Below are positions 46,201 through 59,859 of a DNA stretch of 64,000 bases, piece after piece (positions within the stretch are counted from its first letter, which is position 1; each line of letters starts with the position of its first letter). Source of the stretch: Morinoia aosen (lineage: Eukaryota; Arthropoda; Malacostraca; Amphipoda; Talitridae); the NCBI GenBank assembly GCA_030386875.1, contig JASJYW010000026.1, forward strand, positions 15,642,246 to 15,706,245, written 5' to 3'. Below the pieces are notes generated by a model. That model saw nothing but the letters and a program-made list of their open reading frames with translations, searched no databases and was not told where the DNA came from. Both the position numbers and the translations under genes were made by a program.

Positions 46201-49200
46201 TTTCCACGGTCGACAGAGCTAAAATGCGTGTTTTGGGCCATTCCCAGGCCGAACGCCCTGAAAATCACGTCGTTTGCTGTTTTCCGTGGCGACATAGGCG
46301 GAAAGTGCATATTTAGCCGATTACACGGTCGACATGGCTAAAATGCGTGTTTTTGGCCATTCCTAGGCCGAATGCGGTGAAAATCACGTCGTTTGCTGTT
46401 TCCCCTGGCGACACAGGCGGAAAGTGCATATTTACCCGATTCCACGGTCGACAGAGCTAAAATGCGTGTTTTGGGCCATTCCTAGGCCGAATGCGGTGAA
46501 AATCACGTCGTTTGCTGTTTCCCGTGGCGACATAGGCGGAAAGTGCATATTTAGCCGGTTCCACGGTCGACAGAGCTAAAATGCGTGTTTTGGGCCATTC
46601 CTAGGCCGAATGCGGTGAAAATCACGTCGGTTGCTGTTTCCCGTGGCGACATAGGCAGAAAGTGCATATTTAGCCGATTCCACGGTCGACAGAACTAAAA
46701 TGCGTTTTTTGGGCCATTCCTAGGCCGAATGCGGTGAAAATCACGTCGTTTGCTGTTTCCCGTGGCGACATAGGCGGAAAGTGCATATTTAGCCGATTCC
46801 ACGGTCGACAAAGCTAAAATGCGTGTTTTTGGCCATTCCTAGGCCGAATGCGGTGAAAATCACGTCGTTTGCTGTTTCCCGTGGCGACATAGGCGGAAAG
46901 TGCATATTTAGCCGATTCCACGGTCGACAGAGCTAAAATCCGTGTTCTGGGCCATTCCTAGGCCGAATGCGGTGAAAATCACGTCGTTTGCTGTTTCCCG
47001 GGGCGAAATAGGCGGAAAGTGCATATTTAGCCGTTTCCCACGGTCGACAGAGCTAAAATGGGGGTTTGGGCCATTCCTAGGCCGAATGCGGTGAAAATCA
47101 CGTCGTTTGCTGTTTCCCGTGGCGACATAGGCGGAAAGTGCATATTTACCCGATTCCACGGTCGACAGAGCTAAAATACGTGTTTTGGGCCATTCCTAGG
47201 CCGAATGCGGTGAAAATCACGTCGTTGGCTGTTTCCCGTGGCGACATAGCCGGAAAGTGCATATTTAGCCGATTCCACGGTCGACTGGGCTAAAATGCGT
47301 GTTTTGGCCATTGCTAGGCCGAATGCGGTGAAAATCATGTCGTTTGCTGTTTCCCGTGGCGACATAGGCGGAAAGTGCATATTTAGCCGATTCCACGGTC
47401 GACAGGGCTAAAATGCGTGTTTTGTGCCATTCCTAGGCCGAATGCGGTGAAAATCACGTCGTTTGCTGTTTCCCGTGGCGACATAGGCGGAAAGTGCATA
47501 TTTAGCCGATTCCACGGTCGACAGAGCTAAAATGCGTGTTTTGGGCCATTCCTAGGCCGAATGCGGTGAAAATCACGTCGTTTGCTGTTGCCCGTGGCGA
47601 CATAGGCGGAAAGTGCATATTTAGCCGATTCCACGGTCGACAGAGCTAAAATGCGTGTTTTGGGCCATTCCTAGGCCGAATGCGGTGAAAATCACGTCGT
47701 TTGCTTTTTCCCGTGGCGACATAGGCGGAAAGTGCGTATTTAGCCGTTTCCACGGTCGACAGGGCTAAAATGCGTGTTTTTGGCCATTCCTAGGCCGAAT
47801 GCGGTGAAAATCACGTCGTTTGCTGTTTCCCGTGGCGACATAGGCGGAAAGTGCATATTTAGCCGTTTCCACGGTCGACAGAGCTAAAATGCGTGTTTTG
47901 GGCCATTCCCAGGCCGAACGCCGTGAAAATCACGTCGTTTGCTGTTTCCCGTGGCGACATAGGCGGAAAGTGCATATTTAGCCGATTCCACGGTCGACAT
48001 GGCTAAATTGCGTGTTTTTGGCCATTCCTAGGCCGAATGCGGTGAAAATCACGTCGTTTGCTGTTTCCCGTGGCGACATAGGCGGAAAGTGCATATTTAG
48101 CCGTTTCTACGGTCGACCGAGCTAAAATGCGTCTTTTGGGCCATTCCTAGGCCGAATGCGGTGAAAATCACGTCGTTTGCTGTTTCCCGTGGCTACATAG
48201 GCGGAAAGTGCATATTTACCCGATTCCACGGTCGACAGAGCTAAAATGCGTGTTTTGGGCCATTCCTAGGCCGAATGCGGTGAAAATCACGTCGGTTGCT
48301 GTTTCCCGTGGCGACATAGGCAGAAAGTGAATATTTAGCCGATTCCACGGTCGACAGAGCTAAAATGCGTGTTTCGGGCCATTCCTAGGCCGAATGCGGT
48401 GAAAATCACGTCGTTTGCTGTTTCCCGTTTCGACATAGGCGGAAAGTGCATGTTTAGCCGATTCCACGGTCGACAGAGCTAAAATGCGTGTTTTTGGCCA
48501 TTCCTAGGCCGGATGCGGTGAAAATCACGTCGTTTGCCGTTTCCCGTGGCGACATAGGCGGAAAGTGCATATTTAGCCGATTCCACGGTCGACAGGGCTT
48601 AAATGCGTGTTTTTGGCCATTCCTAGGCCGAATGCGGTGAAAATCACGTCGTTTGCTGTTTCCCGTGGCGACTAAGGCGGAAAGTGCATATTTAGCCGAT
48701 TCCACGGTCGACAGAGCTAAAATCCGTGTTCTGGGCCATTCCTAGGCCGAATGCGGTGAAAATCACGTCGTTTGCTGTTTCCCGGGGCGAAATAGGCGGA
48801 AAGTGCATATTTAGCCGTTTCCCACGGTCGACAGAGCTAAAATGGGGGTTTGGGCCATTCCTAGGCCGAATGCGGTGAAAATCACGTCGTTTGCTGTTTC
48901 CCGTGGCGACATAGGCGGAAAGTGCATATTTACCCGATTCCACGGTCGACAGAGCTAAAATACGTGTTTTGGGCCATTCCTAGGCCGAATGCGGTGAAAA
49001 TCACGTCGTTGGCTGTTTCCCGTGGCGACATAGCCGGAAAGTGCATATTTAGCCGATTCCACGGTCGACTGGGCTAAAATGCGTGTTTTGGCCATTGCTA
49101 GGCCGAATGCGGTGAAAATCATGTCGTTTGCTGTTTCCCGTGGCGACATAGGCGGAAAGTGCATATTTAGCCGATTCCACGGTCGACAGGGCTAAAATGC

Positions 49201-52200
49201 GTGTTTTGTGCCATTCCTAGGCCGAATGCGGTGAAAATCACGTCGTTTGCTGTTTCCCGTGGCGACATAGGCGGAAAGTGCATATTTAGCCGATTCCACG
49301 GTCGACAGAGCTAAAATGCGTGTTTTGGGCCATTCCTAGGCCGAATGCGGTGAAAATCACGTCGTTTGCTGTTGCCCGTGGCGACATAGGCGGAAAGTGC
49401 ATATTTAGCCGATTCCACGGTCGACAGAGCTAAAATGCGTGTTTTGGGCCATTCCTAGGCCGAATGCGGTGAAAATCACGTCGTTTGCTTTTTCCCGTGG
49501 CGACATAGGCGGAAAGTGCGTATTTAGCCGTTTCCACGGTCGACAGGGCTAAAATGCGTGTTTTTGGCCATTCCTAGGCCGAATGCGGTGAAAATCACGT
49601 CGTTTGCTGTTTCCCGTGGCGACATAGGCGGAAAGTGCATATTTAGCCGTTTCCACGGTCGACAGAGCTAAAATGCGTGTTTTGGGCCATTCCCAGGCCG
49701 AACGCCGTGAAAATCACGTCGTTTGCTGTTTCCCGTGGCGACATAGGCGGAAAGTGCATATTTAGCCGATTCCACGGTCGACATGGCTAAATTGCGTGTT
49801 TTTGGCCATTCCTAGGCCGAATGCGGTGAAAATCACGTCGTTTGCTGTTTCCCGTGGCGACATAGGCGGAAAGTGCATATTTAGCCGTTTCTACGGTCGA
49901 CCGAGCTAAAATGCGTCTTTTGGGCCATTCCTAGGCCGAATGCGGTGAAAATCACGTCGTTTGCTGTTTCCCGTGGCTACATAGGCGGAAAGTGCATATT
50001 TACCCGATTCCACGGTCGACAGAGCTAAAATGCGTGTTTTGGGCCATTCCTAGGCCGAATGCGGTGAAAATCACGTCGGTTGCTGTTTCCCGTGGCGACA
50101 TAGGCAGAAAGTGAATATTTAGCCGATTCCACGGTCGACAGAGCTAAAATGCGTGTTTCGGGCCATTCCTAGGCCGAATGCGGTGAAAATCACGTCGTTT
50201 GCTGTTTCCCGTTTCGACATAGGCGGAAAGTGCATGTTTAGCCGATTCCACGGTCGACAGAGCTAAAATGCGTGTTTTTGGCCATTCCTAGGCCGGATGC
50301 GGTGAAAATCACGTCGTTTGCCGTTTCCCGTGGCGACATAGGCGGAAAGTGCATATTTAGCCGATTCCACGGTCGACAGGGCTTAAATGCGTGTTTTTGG
50401 CCATTCCTAGGCCGAATGCGGTGAAAATCACGTCGTTTGCTGTTTCCCGTGGCGACTAAGGCGGAAAGTGCATATTTAGCCGTTTCCACGGTCGACAGAG
50501 CTAAAATGCGTGTTTGGGCCATTCCTAGGCCGAATGCGGTGAAAAACACGTCGTTCGCTGTTTCCCGTGGCGACATAGGCGGAAAGTGCATATTTAGCCG
50601 ATTCCACGGTCGACAGAGCTAAAATGCGTGTTTTGGGCCATTCCTAGGCCGAATGCGGTGAAAATCCCGTCGTTTGCTGTTTCCCGTGGCGACATAGGCG
50701 GAAAGTGTATATTTAGCCGATTCCACGGTCGACAGAGCAAAAAAAACGCGTGTTTTGGGCCATTCCTGGGCCGATTGCGGTGAAAATCACGTCGTTTGCT
50801 GTTTCCCGTGGCGACATAGGCGGAAAGTGCATATTTAGCCGATTCCACGGTCGACAGAGCTAAAATGCGTGTTTTGGGCCATTCCTAGGCCGAATGCGGT
50901 GAAAATCACGTCGTTTGCTGTTTCCCGTGGCGACATAGGCGGAAAGTGCATATTTAGCCGTTTCCACGGGCGACAGAGCTAAAATGCGCGTTTTGGGCCA
51001 TTCCTAGGCCGAATGCGGTGAAAATCACGCCGTTTGCTGTTTCCCGTGGCGACATAGGCGGAAAGTGCATATTTAGCCGATTCCACGGTCGACAGAGCTA
51101 AAATGCGTGTTTTGGGCCATTCCTAGGCCGAATGCGGTGAAAATCACGTCGTTTGCTGTTTCCCGTGGCGACATAGGCGGAAAGTGCATATTTAGCCGTT
51201 TCCACGGTCGACAGGGCTAAAATGCGTGTTTTGGGCCATTCCTAGGCCGAATGCGGTGAAAATCACGTCGTTTGCTGTTTCCTGTGGCGACATAGGCGGA
51301 AAGTGCATATTTAGCCGATTCCACGGTCGACAGAGCTAAAATGCGTGTTTTGGGCCATTCCTAGGCCGAATGCGGTGAAAATCCCGTCGTTTGCTGTTTC
51401 CCGTGGCGACATAGGCGGAAAGTGTATATTTAGCCGATTCCACGGTCGACAGAGCAAAAAAACGCGTGTTTTGGGCCATTCCTGGGCCGATTGCGGTGAA
51501 AATCACGTCGTTTGCTGTTTCCCGTGGCGACATAGGCGGAAAGTGCATATTTAGCCGATTCCACGGTCGACAGAGCTAAAATGCGTGTTTTGGGCCATTC
51601 CTAGGCCGAATGCGGTGAAAATCACGTCGTTTGCTGTTTCCCGTGGCGACATAGGCGGAAAGTGCATATTTAGCCGTTTCCACGGTCGACAGAGCTAAAA
51701 TGCGTGTTTTGGGCCATTCCTAGGCCGAATGCGGTGAAAATCACGCCGTTTGCTGTTTCCCGTGGCGACATAGGCGGAAAGTGCATATTTAGCCGATTCC
51801 ACGGTCGACAGAGCTAAAATGCGTGTTTTGGGCCATTCCTAGGCCGAATGCGGTGAAAATCACGTCGTTTGCTGTTTCCCGTGGCGACATAGGCGGAAAG
51901 TGCATATTTAGCCGTTTCCACGGTCGACAGGGCTAAAATGCGTGTTTTGGGCCATTCCTAGGCCGAATGCGGTGAAAATCACGTCGTTTGCTGTTTCCTG
52001 TGGCGACATAGGCGGAAAGTGCATATTTAGCCGATTCCACGGTCGACAGAGCTAAAATGCGTGTTTTGGGCCATTCCTAGGCCGAATGCGGTGAAAATCA
52101 CGTCGTTTGCTGTTTCCCGTGGCGACATAGGCGGAAAGTGCATATTTAGCCGATTCCACGGTCGACAGAGCTAAAATGCGTGTTTTGGGCCATTCCTAGG

Positions 52201-52410
52201 CCGAATGCGGCGAAAATCACGTCGTTTGCTGTTTCCCGTGGCGACATAGGCGGAAAGTGCATATTTAGCCGATTCCACGGTCGACAGAGCAAAAAAACGC
52301 GTGTTTTGGGCCATTCCTGGGCCGATTGCGGTGAAAATCACGTCGTTTGCTGTTTCCCGTGGCGACATAGGCGGAAAGTGCATATTTAGCCGATTCCACG
52401 GTCGACAGAG
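40243..52410 (+). repeat. 119-bp satellite, block B (about 102 monomers)
   Basis: Same monomer and orientation as block A. Two linked sequence types alternate irregularly: one with GACAGAGCT and TTTTGGGCC, the other with GACAGGGCT and TTTTTGGCC. A diagnostic GACTGGGCT...TTGGCCATTGCTAGG monomer occurs at about 41100, 42898, 47283 and 49067, marking repeated 15-monomer units. The first 4 kb contains many single-base insertions in homopolymers compared with its sister modules. It is non-coding. Confidence 0.97.
46927..50480 (+). repeat. Tandem duplication of a 15-monomer satellite unit (1,784 bp)
   Basis: Every diagnostic variant in the first copy recurs 1,784 bp later: AAATCCGTGTTCTGG at 46937 and 48721, GACTGGGCT at 47283 and 49067, and GCCTTAGTCGCC-type GACTAAGGCGG at 48671 and 50455. 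Copies are nearly identical, which indicates a very recent unequal exchange or duplication. Confidence 0.9.
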
Positions 52411-52910
52411 NNNNNNNNNNNNNNNNNNNNNNNNNNNNNNNNNNNNNNNNNNNNNNNNNNNNNNNNNNNNNNNNNNNNNNNNNNNNNNNNNNNNNNNNNN
52501 NNNNNNNNNNNNNNNNNNNNNNNNNNNNNNNNNNNNNNNNNNNNNNNNNNNNNNNNNNNNNNNNNNNNNNNNNNNNNNNNNNNNNNNNNNNNNNNNNNNN
52601 NNNNNNNNNNNNNNNNNNNNNNNNNNNNNNNNNNNNNNNNNNNNNNNNNNNNNNNNNNNNNNNNNNNNNNNNNNNNNNNNNNNNNNNNNNNNNNNNNNNN
52701 NNNNNNNNNNNNNNNNNNNNNNNNNNNNNNNNNNNNNNNNNNNNNNNNNNNNNNNNNNNNNNNNNNNNNNNNNNNNNNNNNNNNNNNNNNNNNNNNNNNN
52801 NNNNNNNNNNNNNNNNNNNNNNNNNNNNNNNNNNNNNNNNNNNNNNNNNNNNNNNNNNNNNNNNNNNNNNNNNNNNNNNNNNNNNNNNNNNNNNNNNNNN
52901 NNNNNNNNNN
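52411..52910. other. Assembly gap, 500 N
   Basis: Fixed-size scaffold gap lying inside satellite. The satellite orientation is opposite on its two sides. Confidence 0.98.
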
Positions 52911-55900
52911 CTGTCGAACGTGGAATCGGCTAAAAATGCACTTTCCGCCTTTGTCGCAACGGGAAACAGCAAACGACGTGATTTTCACCGCATTCGGCCT
53001 AGGAATGGCCCAAAACACGCATTTTAGCTCTGTCGACCGTGGAATCGGCTAAATATGCACTTTCCGCCTATGTCGCCACGGGGAACAGCAAACGACGGGA
53101 TTTTCACCGCATTCGGCCTAGGAATGGCCCAAAACACGCATTTTAGCTCTGTCGACCGTGGAAACGGCTAAATATGCACTTTCCGCCTATGTCGCCACGG
53201 GAAACAGCAAACGACGTGATTTTCACCGCATTCGCATAGGAATGGCCAAAAACACGCATTTTAAGCCCTGTCGACCGTGGAATCGGCTAAAAATGCACGT
53301 TCCGCCTTTGTCGCCACGGGAAACAGCAAACGACGTGATTTTCACCGCATTCGGCCTAGGAATGGCCCAAAACACGCATTTTAGCTCTGTCGACCGTGGA
53401 ATCGGCTAAATATGCAATTTCCGCCTATGTCGCCACGGGAAACAGCAAACAACGTGATTTTCACCGCATTCGGCCTAGGAATGGCCCAAAACACGCATTT
53501 TAGCTCTGTCGACCGTGGAAACGGCTAAATATGCACTTTCCGCCTATGTCGCCACGGGAAACAGCAAACGACGTGATTTTAACCGCATTCGGCCTAGGAA
53601 TGGCCAAAAACACGCATTTTAGCCCTGTCGACTGTGGAATCGGCTAAATATGCACTTTCCGCCTATGTCGCCACGGGAAACAGCAAACGACGTGTTTTTC
53701 ACCGCATTCGGCCTAGGAATTGCCCAAAACACGCATTTTAGCTCTGTCGTTAGTGGAAACGGCTGAATATGCACTTTTCGCCTATGTCGCCACGGGAAAC
53801 AGCAAACGACGTGATTTTCACCGTATTCGGCCTAGGAATGGCCCAAAACACGCATTTTAGCTCTGTCGACCCTGGAAACGGCTAAAAATGCACTTTCCGC
53901 CTGTGTCGCCACGGGAAACAGCAAACGACGTGATTTTCACCGCATTCGGCCTAGGAATGGCCCCAAAACACGCATTTTAGCTCTGTCGACCGTGGAATCG
54001 GCTAAATATGCACTTTCCGCCTATGTCGCCACGGAAAACATCAAACGACGTGATTTTCACCTCATTCGGCCTAGGAATGGCCCAAAACACGCATTTTAGC
54101 TCTATCGACCGTGGAATCGGCTAAATATGCACTTTCCGCCTATGTCGCCACGGGAAACAGCAAACGACGTGATTTTCATCGCATTCGGCCTAGGAATGAC
54201 CCAAAACACGCATTTTAGCTCTGTCGACCGTGGAATCGGCTAAATATGCACTTTCCGCCTTTGTCGCAACGGGAAACAGCAAACGACGTGATTTTCACCG
54301 CATTCGGCCTAGGAATGGCCCAAAACACGCATTTTAGCTCTGTCGACCGTGGAATCGGCTAAATATGCACTTTCCGCCTATGTCGCCACGGGGAACAGCA
54401 AACGACGGGATTTTCACCGCATTCGGCCTAGGAATGGCCCAAAACACGCATTTTAGCTCTGTCGACCGTGGAAACGGCTAAATATGCACTTTCCGCCTAT
54501 GTCGCCACGGGAAACAGCAAACGACGTGATTTTCACCGCATTCGGCATAGGAATGGCCAAAAACACGCATTTTAGCCCTGTCGACCGTGGAATCGGCTAA
54601 AAATGCACGTTCCGCCTTTGTCGCCACGGGAAACAGCAAACGACGTGATTTTCACCGCATTCGGCCTAGGAATGGCCCAAAACACGCATTTTAGCTCTGT
54701 CGACCGTGGAATCGGCTAAATATGCAATTTCCGCCTATGTCGCCACGGGAAACAGCAAACGACGTGATTTTCACCGCATTCGGCCTAGGAATGGCCCAAA
54801 ACACGCATTTTAGCTCTGTCGACCGTGGAAACGGCTAAATATGCACTTTCCGCCTATGTCGCCACGGGAAACAGCAAACGACGTGATTTTAACCGCATTC
54901 GGCCTAGGAATGGCCAAAAACACGCATTTTAGCCCTGTCGACTGTGGAATCGGCTAAATATGCACTTTCCGCCTATGTCGCCACGGGAAACAGCAAACGA
55001 CGTGTTTTTCACCGCATTCGGCCTAGGAATTGCCCAAAACACGCATTTTTAGCTCTGTCGTTAGTGGAAACGGCTGAATATGCACTTTTCGCCTATGTCG
55101 CCACGGGAAACAGCAAACGACGTGATTTTCACCGTATTCGGCCTAGGAATGGCCCAAAACACGCATTTTAGCTCTGTCGACCCTGGAAACGGCTAAAAAT
55201 GCACTTTCCGCCTGTGTCGCCACGGGAAACAGCAAACGACGTGATTTTCACCGCATTCGGCCTAGGAATGGCCCCAAAACACGCATTTTAGCTCTGTCGA
55301 CCGTGGAATCGGCTAAATATGCACTTTCCGCCTATGTCGCCACGGAAAACATCAAACGACGTGATTTTCACCTCATTCGGCCTAGGAATGGCCCAAAACA
55401 CGCATTTTAGCTCTATCGACCGTGGAATCGGCTAAATATGCACTTTCCGCCTATGTCGCCACGGGAAACAGCAAACGACGTGATTTTCATCGCATTCGGC
55501 CTAGGAATGACCCAAAACACGCATTTTAGCTCTGTCGACCGTGGAATCGGCTAAATATGCACTTTCCGCCTGTGTCGCCACGGGAAACAGCAAACGACGT
55601 GTTTTTCACCGCATTCGGCCTAGGAATGGCCCAAAACACGCATTTTACCTCTGTCGACCGTGGAATCGGCTAAATATGCACTTTCCGCCTATGTCGCCAC
55701 GGGAAACAGCAAACGACGTGATTTTCACCGCATTCGGCCTAGGAATGGCCCCAAAACACGCATTTTAGCTCTGTCGACCGTGGAAACGGCTATATATGCA
55801 CTTTCCGCCTATGTCGCCACGGGAAATCGCAAACGACGTGATTTTCACTGCATTCGGCCTAGGAGTGGCCCACAACACGTATTTTAGCTCTGTCGACCGT

Positions 55901-58722
55901 GGAATCGGCTAAATATGCTCTATCCGCCTATGTCGCCACGGGAAACAGCAAACGACGTGATTTTCACCGCATTCGGCCTGGAAACGGCCCAAAACACGCA
56001 TTTTAGCCCTGTCGACCGTGGAATCGGCTATATATGCACTTTCCGCCTATGTTGCCACGGGAAACAGCAAACGACGTGATTTTCACCGCATTCGGCCTAG
56101 GAATGGCCAAAAAACACGCATTTTAGCCCTGTCGACCGTGGAATCGGCTAAATATGCACTTTCCGCCTATGTCGCCACGGGGAAACAGCAAACGACGTGA
56201 TTTTCACCGCATTCGGCCTAGGAATGGCCCAAAACACGCATTTTAGCTCTGTCGACCGTGGAATCGGCTAAATATGCACTTTCCGCCTATGTCGCCACGG
56301 GAAACAGCAAACGACGTGATTCTCACCGCATTCGGCCTAGGAATGGCCCAAAACACGCATTTTAGCTCTGTCGACCGTGGAACCGGCTAAATATGCACTT
56401 TCCGCCCATGTCGCCACGGGAAACAGCAAACGACGTGATTTTCACCGCATTCGGCCTAGGAATGGCCAAAAATACGCATTTTAGCCCTGTCGAACGTGGA
56501 ATCGGCTAAAAATGCACTTTCCGCCTTTGTCGCCACGGGAAACAGCAAACGACGTGATTTTCACCGCATTCGGCCTAGGAATGGCCCAAAACACGCATTT
56601 TAGCTCTGTCGACCGTGGAATCGGCTAAATATGCACTTTCCGCCTATGTCGCCACGGGAAACAGCAAACGACGGGATTTTCACCGCATTCGGCCTAGGAA
56701 TGGCCCAAAACACGCATTTTAGCTCTGTCGACCGTGGAAACGGCTAAATATGCACTTTCCGCCTATGTCGCCACGGGAAACGGCAAACGACGTGATTTTC
56801 ACCGCATTCGGCCTATTAATGGCCAAAAACACGCATTTTAGCCCTGTCGACTGTGGAATCGGCTAAATATGCACTTTCCGCCTATGTCGCCACGGGAAAC
56901 AGCAAACGACGTGTTTTTCACCGCATTCGGCCTAGGAATGGCCCAAAACACGCATTTTAGCTCTGTCGACAGTGGAAACGGCTGAATATGCACTTTTCGC
57001 CTATGTCGCCACGGGAAACAGCAAACGACGTGATTTTCACCGCATTCGGCCTAGGAATGGCCCAAAACACGCATTTTAGCTCTGTCGACCGTGGAAACGG
57101 CTAAATATGCACTTTCCGCCTATGTCGCCACGGGAAACAGCAAACGACGTGATTTTCACCGCATTCGGCCTAGGAATGGCCAAAAACACGCATTTTAGCC
57201 CTTTCGACCGTGGAATCCGCTAAAAATGCACTTTCCGCCTTTGTCGCCACGGGAAACAGCAAGCGACGTGATTTTCACCGCATTCGGCCTAGGAATGGCC
57301 AAAAACACGCATTTTAGCCCTGTCGACCTTGGAATCGGCTAAATATGCACTTTCCGCCTATGTCGCCACGGGAACAGCAAATGACGTGATTTTCACCGCA
57401 TTCGGCCTAGGAATGGCCCAAAACACGCGTTTTAGCTCTGTCGACCGTGCAAACGGCTAAATATGCACTTTCCGCCTATGTCGCGACGGGAAACAGCAAA
57501 CGACGTAATTTTCACCGCATTCGGCCTAGGAATGGCCCAAAACACGCATTTTAGCTCTGTCGACCGTGGAAACGGCTAAATATGCACTTTCCGCCTATGT
57601 CGCCACGGGAACAGCAAACGACGTGATTTTCACCGCATTCGGCCTAGGAATGGCCCAAAACACGCATTTTAGCTCTGGCGACCGTGGAATCGGCTAAATA
57701 TGCACTTTCCGCCTATATCGCTACGTGAAACAGCAAACGACGTGATTTTCACCGCATTCGGCCTAGGAATGGCCAAAAACACGCATTTTAGCCCTGTCGA
57801 CCGTGGAATCGGCTAAATATGCACTTTTCGCCTATGTCGCCACGGGAAACCGCAAACGACATGATTTTCACCGCATTCGGCCTAGGAATGGCCCAAAACA
57901 CGCATTTTAGCTCTGTCGACCGTGGAAACGGCTAAATATGCACTTTCCGCCAATGTCGCCACGGGAAACAGCAAACAACGTGATTTTCACCGCATTCGGC
58001 CTAGGAATGGCCAAAAATACGCATTTTACCCCTGTCGACCGTGGAATCGGCTAAAAATGCACTTTCCGCCTTTGTCGCCACGGGAAACAGCAAACGACGT
58101 GATTTTCACCGCATTCGGCCTAGGAATGGCCCAAAACACGCATTTTAGCTCTGTCAACCGTGGAATCGGCTAAATATGCACTTTCCGCCTATGTCGTCAC
58201 GGGAAACAGCAAACGACGTGATTTTCACCGCATTCGGCCTAGGAATGGCCCAAAACACGCATTTTAGCTCTGTCGACCGTGGAAACGGCTAAATATGCAC
58301 TTTCCGCCTATGTCGCCACGGGAAACAGCAAACGACGTGATTTTCACCGCATTCGGCCTAGGAATGGCCAAAAACACGCATTTTAGCCCTGTCGACCGTG
58401 GAATCGGCTAAAAATGCACTTTCCGCCTTTGTCGCCACGGGAAACAGCAAACGACGTGATTTTCACCGCATTCGGCCTAGGAATGGCCCAAAACACGCAT
58501 TTTAACTCTGCCGACCGTGGAATCGGCTAAATATGCACTTTCCGCCTATGTCGCCACGGGAAACAGCAAACGACGTGATTTTCACCGCATTCGGCCTAGG
58601 AATGGCCCAAAACACGCATTTTAGCTCTGTCGACCGTGGAAACGGCTAAATATGCACTTTCCGCCTATGTCGCCACGGGAAACAGCAAACGACATGATTT
58701 TCACCGCATTCGGCCTAGGAAT
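52911..58722 (-). repeat. 119-bp satellite, block C, inverted (about 49 monomers)
   Basis: Reverse complement of the block A/B monomer. Another module duplication is visible: an 11-monomer unit of about 1,310 bp from 52911 recurs at 54221, sharing rare variants such as CTGTCGTTAGTGG (about 53744 and 55055) and GATTTTCATCGC (54171 and 55482). The two linked monomer types (TAGCTCTG with GGCCCAAAAC, TAGCCCTG with GGCCAAAAAC) are also present. The array ends at 58722 against a BEL/Pao LTR. Confidence 0.96.
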
Positions 58723-59857
58723 TGTATCGGAAATAATTCCTCAAAATTGTACGTCTTGTGTGCGTCTGTCGGGAGCGTTGTTCTGCGAGTCTGAGGTTGG
58801 CTGTTCCGGTCGGGTCGAAGCTGAAGTGGGTCGTTGTGGCAGGAGGTTTGAAAAAGAATGCTTTTGAACTCCTTACAATTCATTTTTGAAACTCCTTAGA
58901 ATACTCTGGAATGTTACCTCTGTTTTTTAATGACGCCAGTGTAAGGATCGTATGTTTGCTTGGTGGAGGCTTGTTCGGCGCCTTCGTTGGATGGAGTACG
59001 TTGGAGCATCGGGCTGCATCGTGGCATACGCTGCGCTCTCCACCTCTTGAGACGGGACGGTGATGGAGGAGGCTGTACTTGGCTGGAACTGGGGCTATTC
59101 ATTATTCTAAATTCTTCCTGTGTCTGTTATCTCTTTACTGAATTTTGTTTGTGTGAATGATTTCTTTCTTAAAATTAAGTTGCTTACTTTTTGCTTAAAT
59201 TCTCTAAGTGTCCTTGGCTATTAACTCGGCCAGTTGGCCATTAACTACAGTTACTTCGGTAACCTTAAATATTAACTTATAAGAGAGCGGTTCTACTAGT
59301 TTCTAGGTTGCGCAAGCGACCTGGTATCGACCTGCACTCATTTACCTTATTTCTAACGCATTTGAACCTCTTACTATACTTACTATCTTTCACGTCATTG
59401 AAACTTTCCTACTACTGATTTCTACTTAATTTCTTAATAATTAATTCTTCGCCTAAAAGTTCCTATACTGAGTGCCATTTATAAGCTCAGGTGTGTATTG
59501 TTGTTTATTTATCGTATAATCAGTCAAATTAGTCGTATATCGTGAAATTCTTTGAACTTGTCGACTTGTTTTGTCAGTTTTTGGTATCGGTCGTTAGTCC
59601 TTGTTCTAATACAACGTAAATTCTTTTCTGCAGTACATCTTATCATCGCAGCTCCGTTCTTCCCCTTGATTGTCGGCAGTCTGCTCCATTGAGGGATTGA
59701 CCTTAGGTAATTGAAATTGAAACATTTGTTATTAAGCTGCTGTCGAAATTTGCACTTAATCTCGTTCGTTAGTACGTATCGTTTGGTTTTAGAGTTCTCG
59801 GTTGTTTTCTGTTTTCGTTCATTTATATTTTGAATTGTCTTCCAGCTAGTGCTGAGT
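58723..59857 (+). repeat. 5' LTR of the BEL/Pao element
   Basis: The left end TGT is fixed by the abrupt stop of the satellite. The right end is inferred from the primer site at 59860 and is accurate to a few bases. At about 1.1 kb it is long but within the BEL/Pao range. A TTTATAAG box at 59478-59485 is a likely promoter element. Confidence 0.7.
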
Positions 59858-59859
59858 GT

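Noticed and set aside
10742-58722. Many 60-235 residue frames on both strands in the satellite (ESAKYALSAYVATGNSKRRD type)
   Set aside because: They are read-outs of the 119-bp monomer in shifting frames (119 is not divisible by 3), occur on both strands, and change with every indel. No sign of selection on a protein.
10742-58722. CRISPR-like regular repeats
   Set aside because: Units are contiguous head-to-tail with no unique spacers, and the context is eukaryotic.
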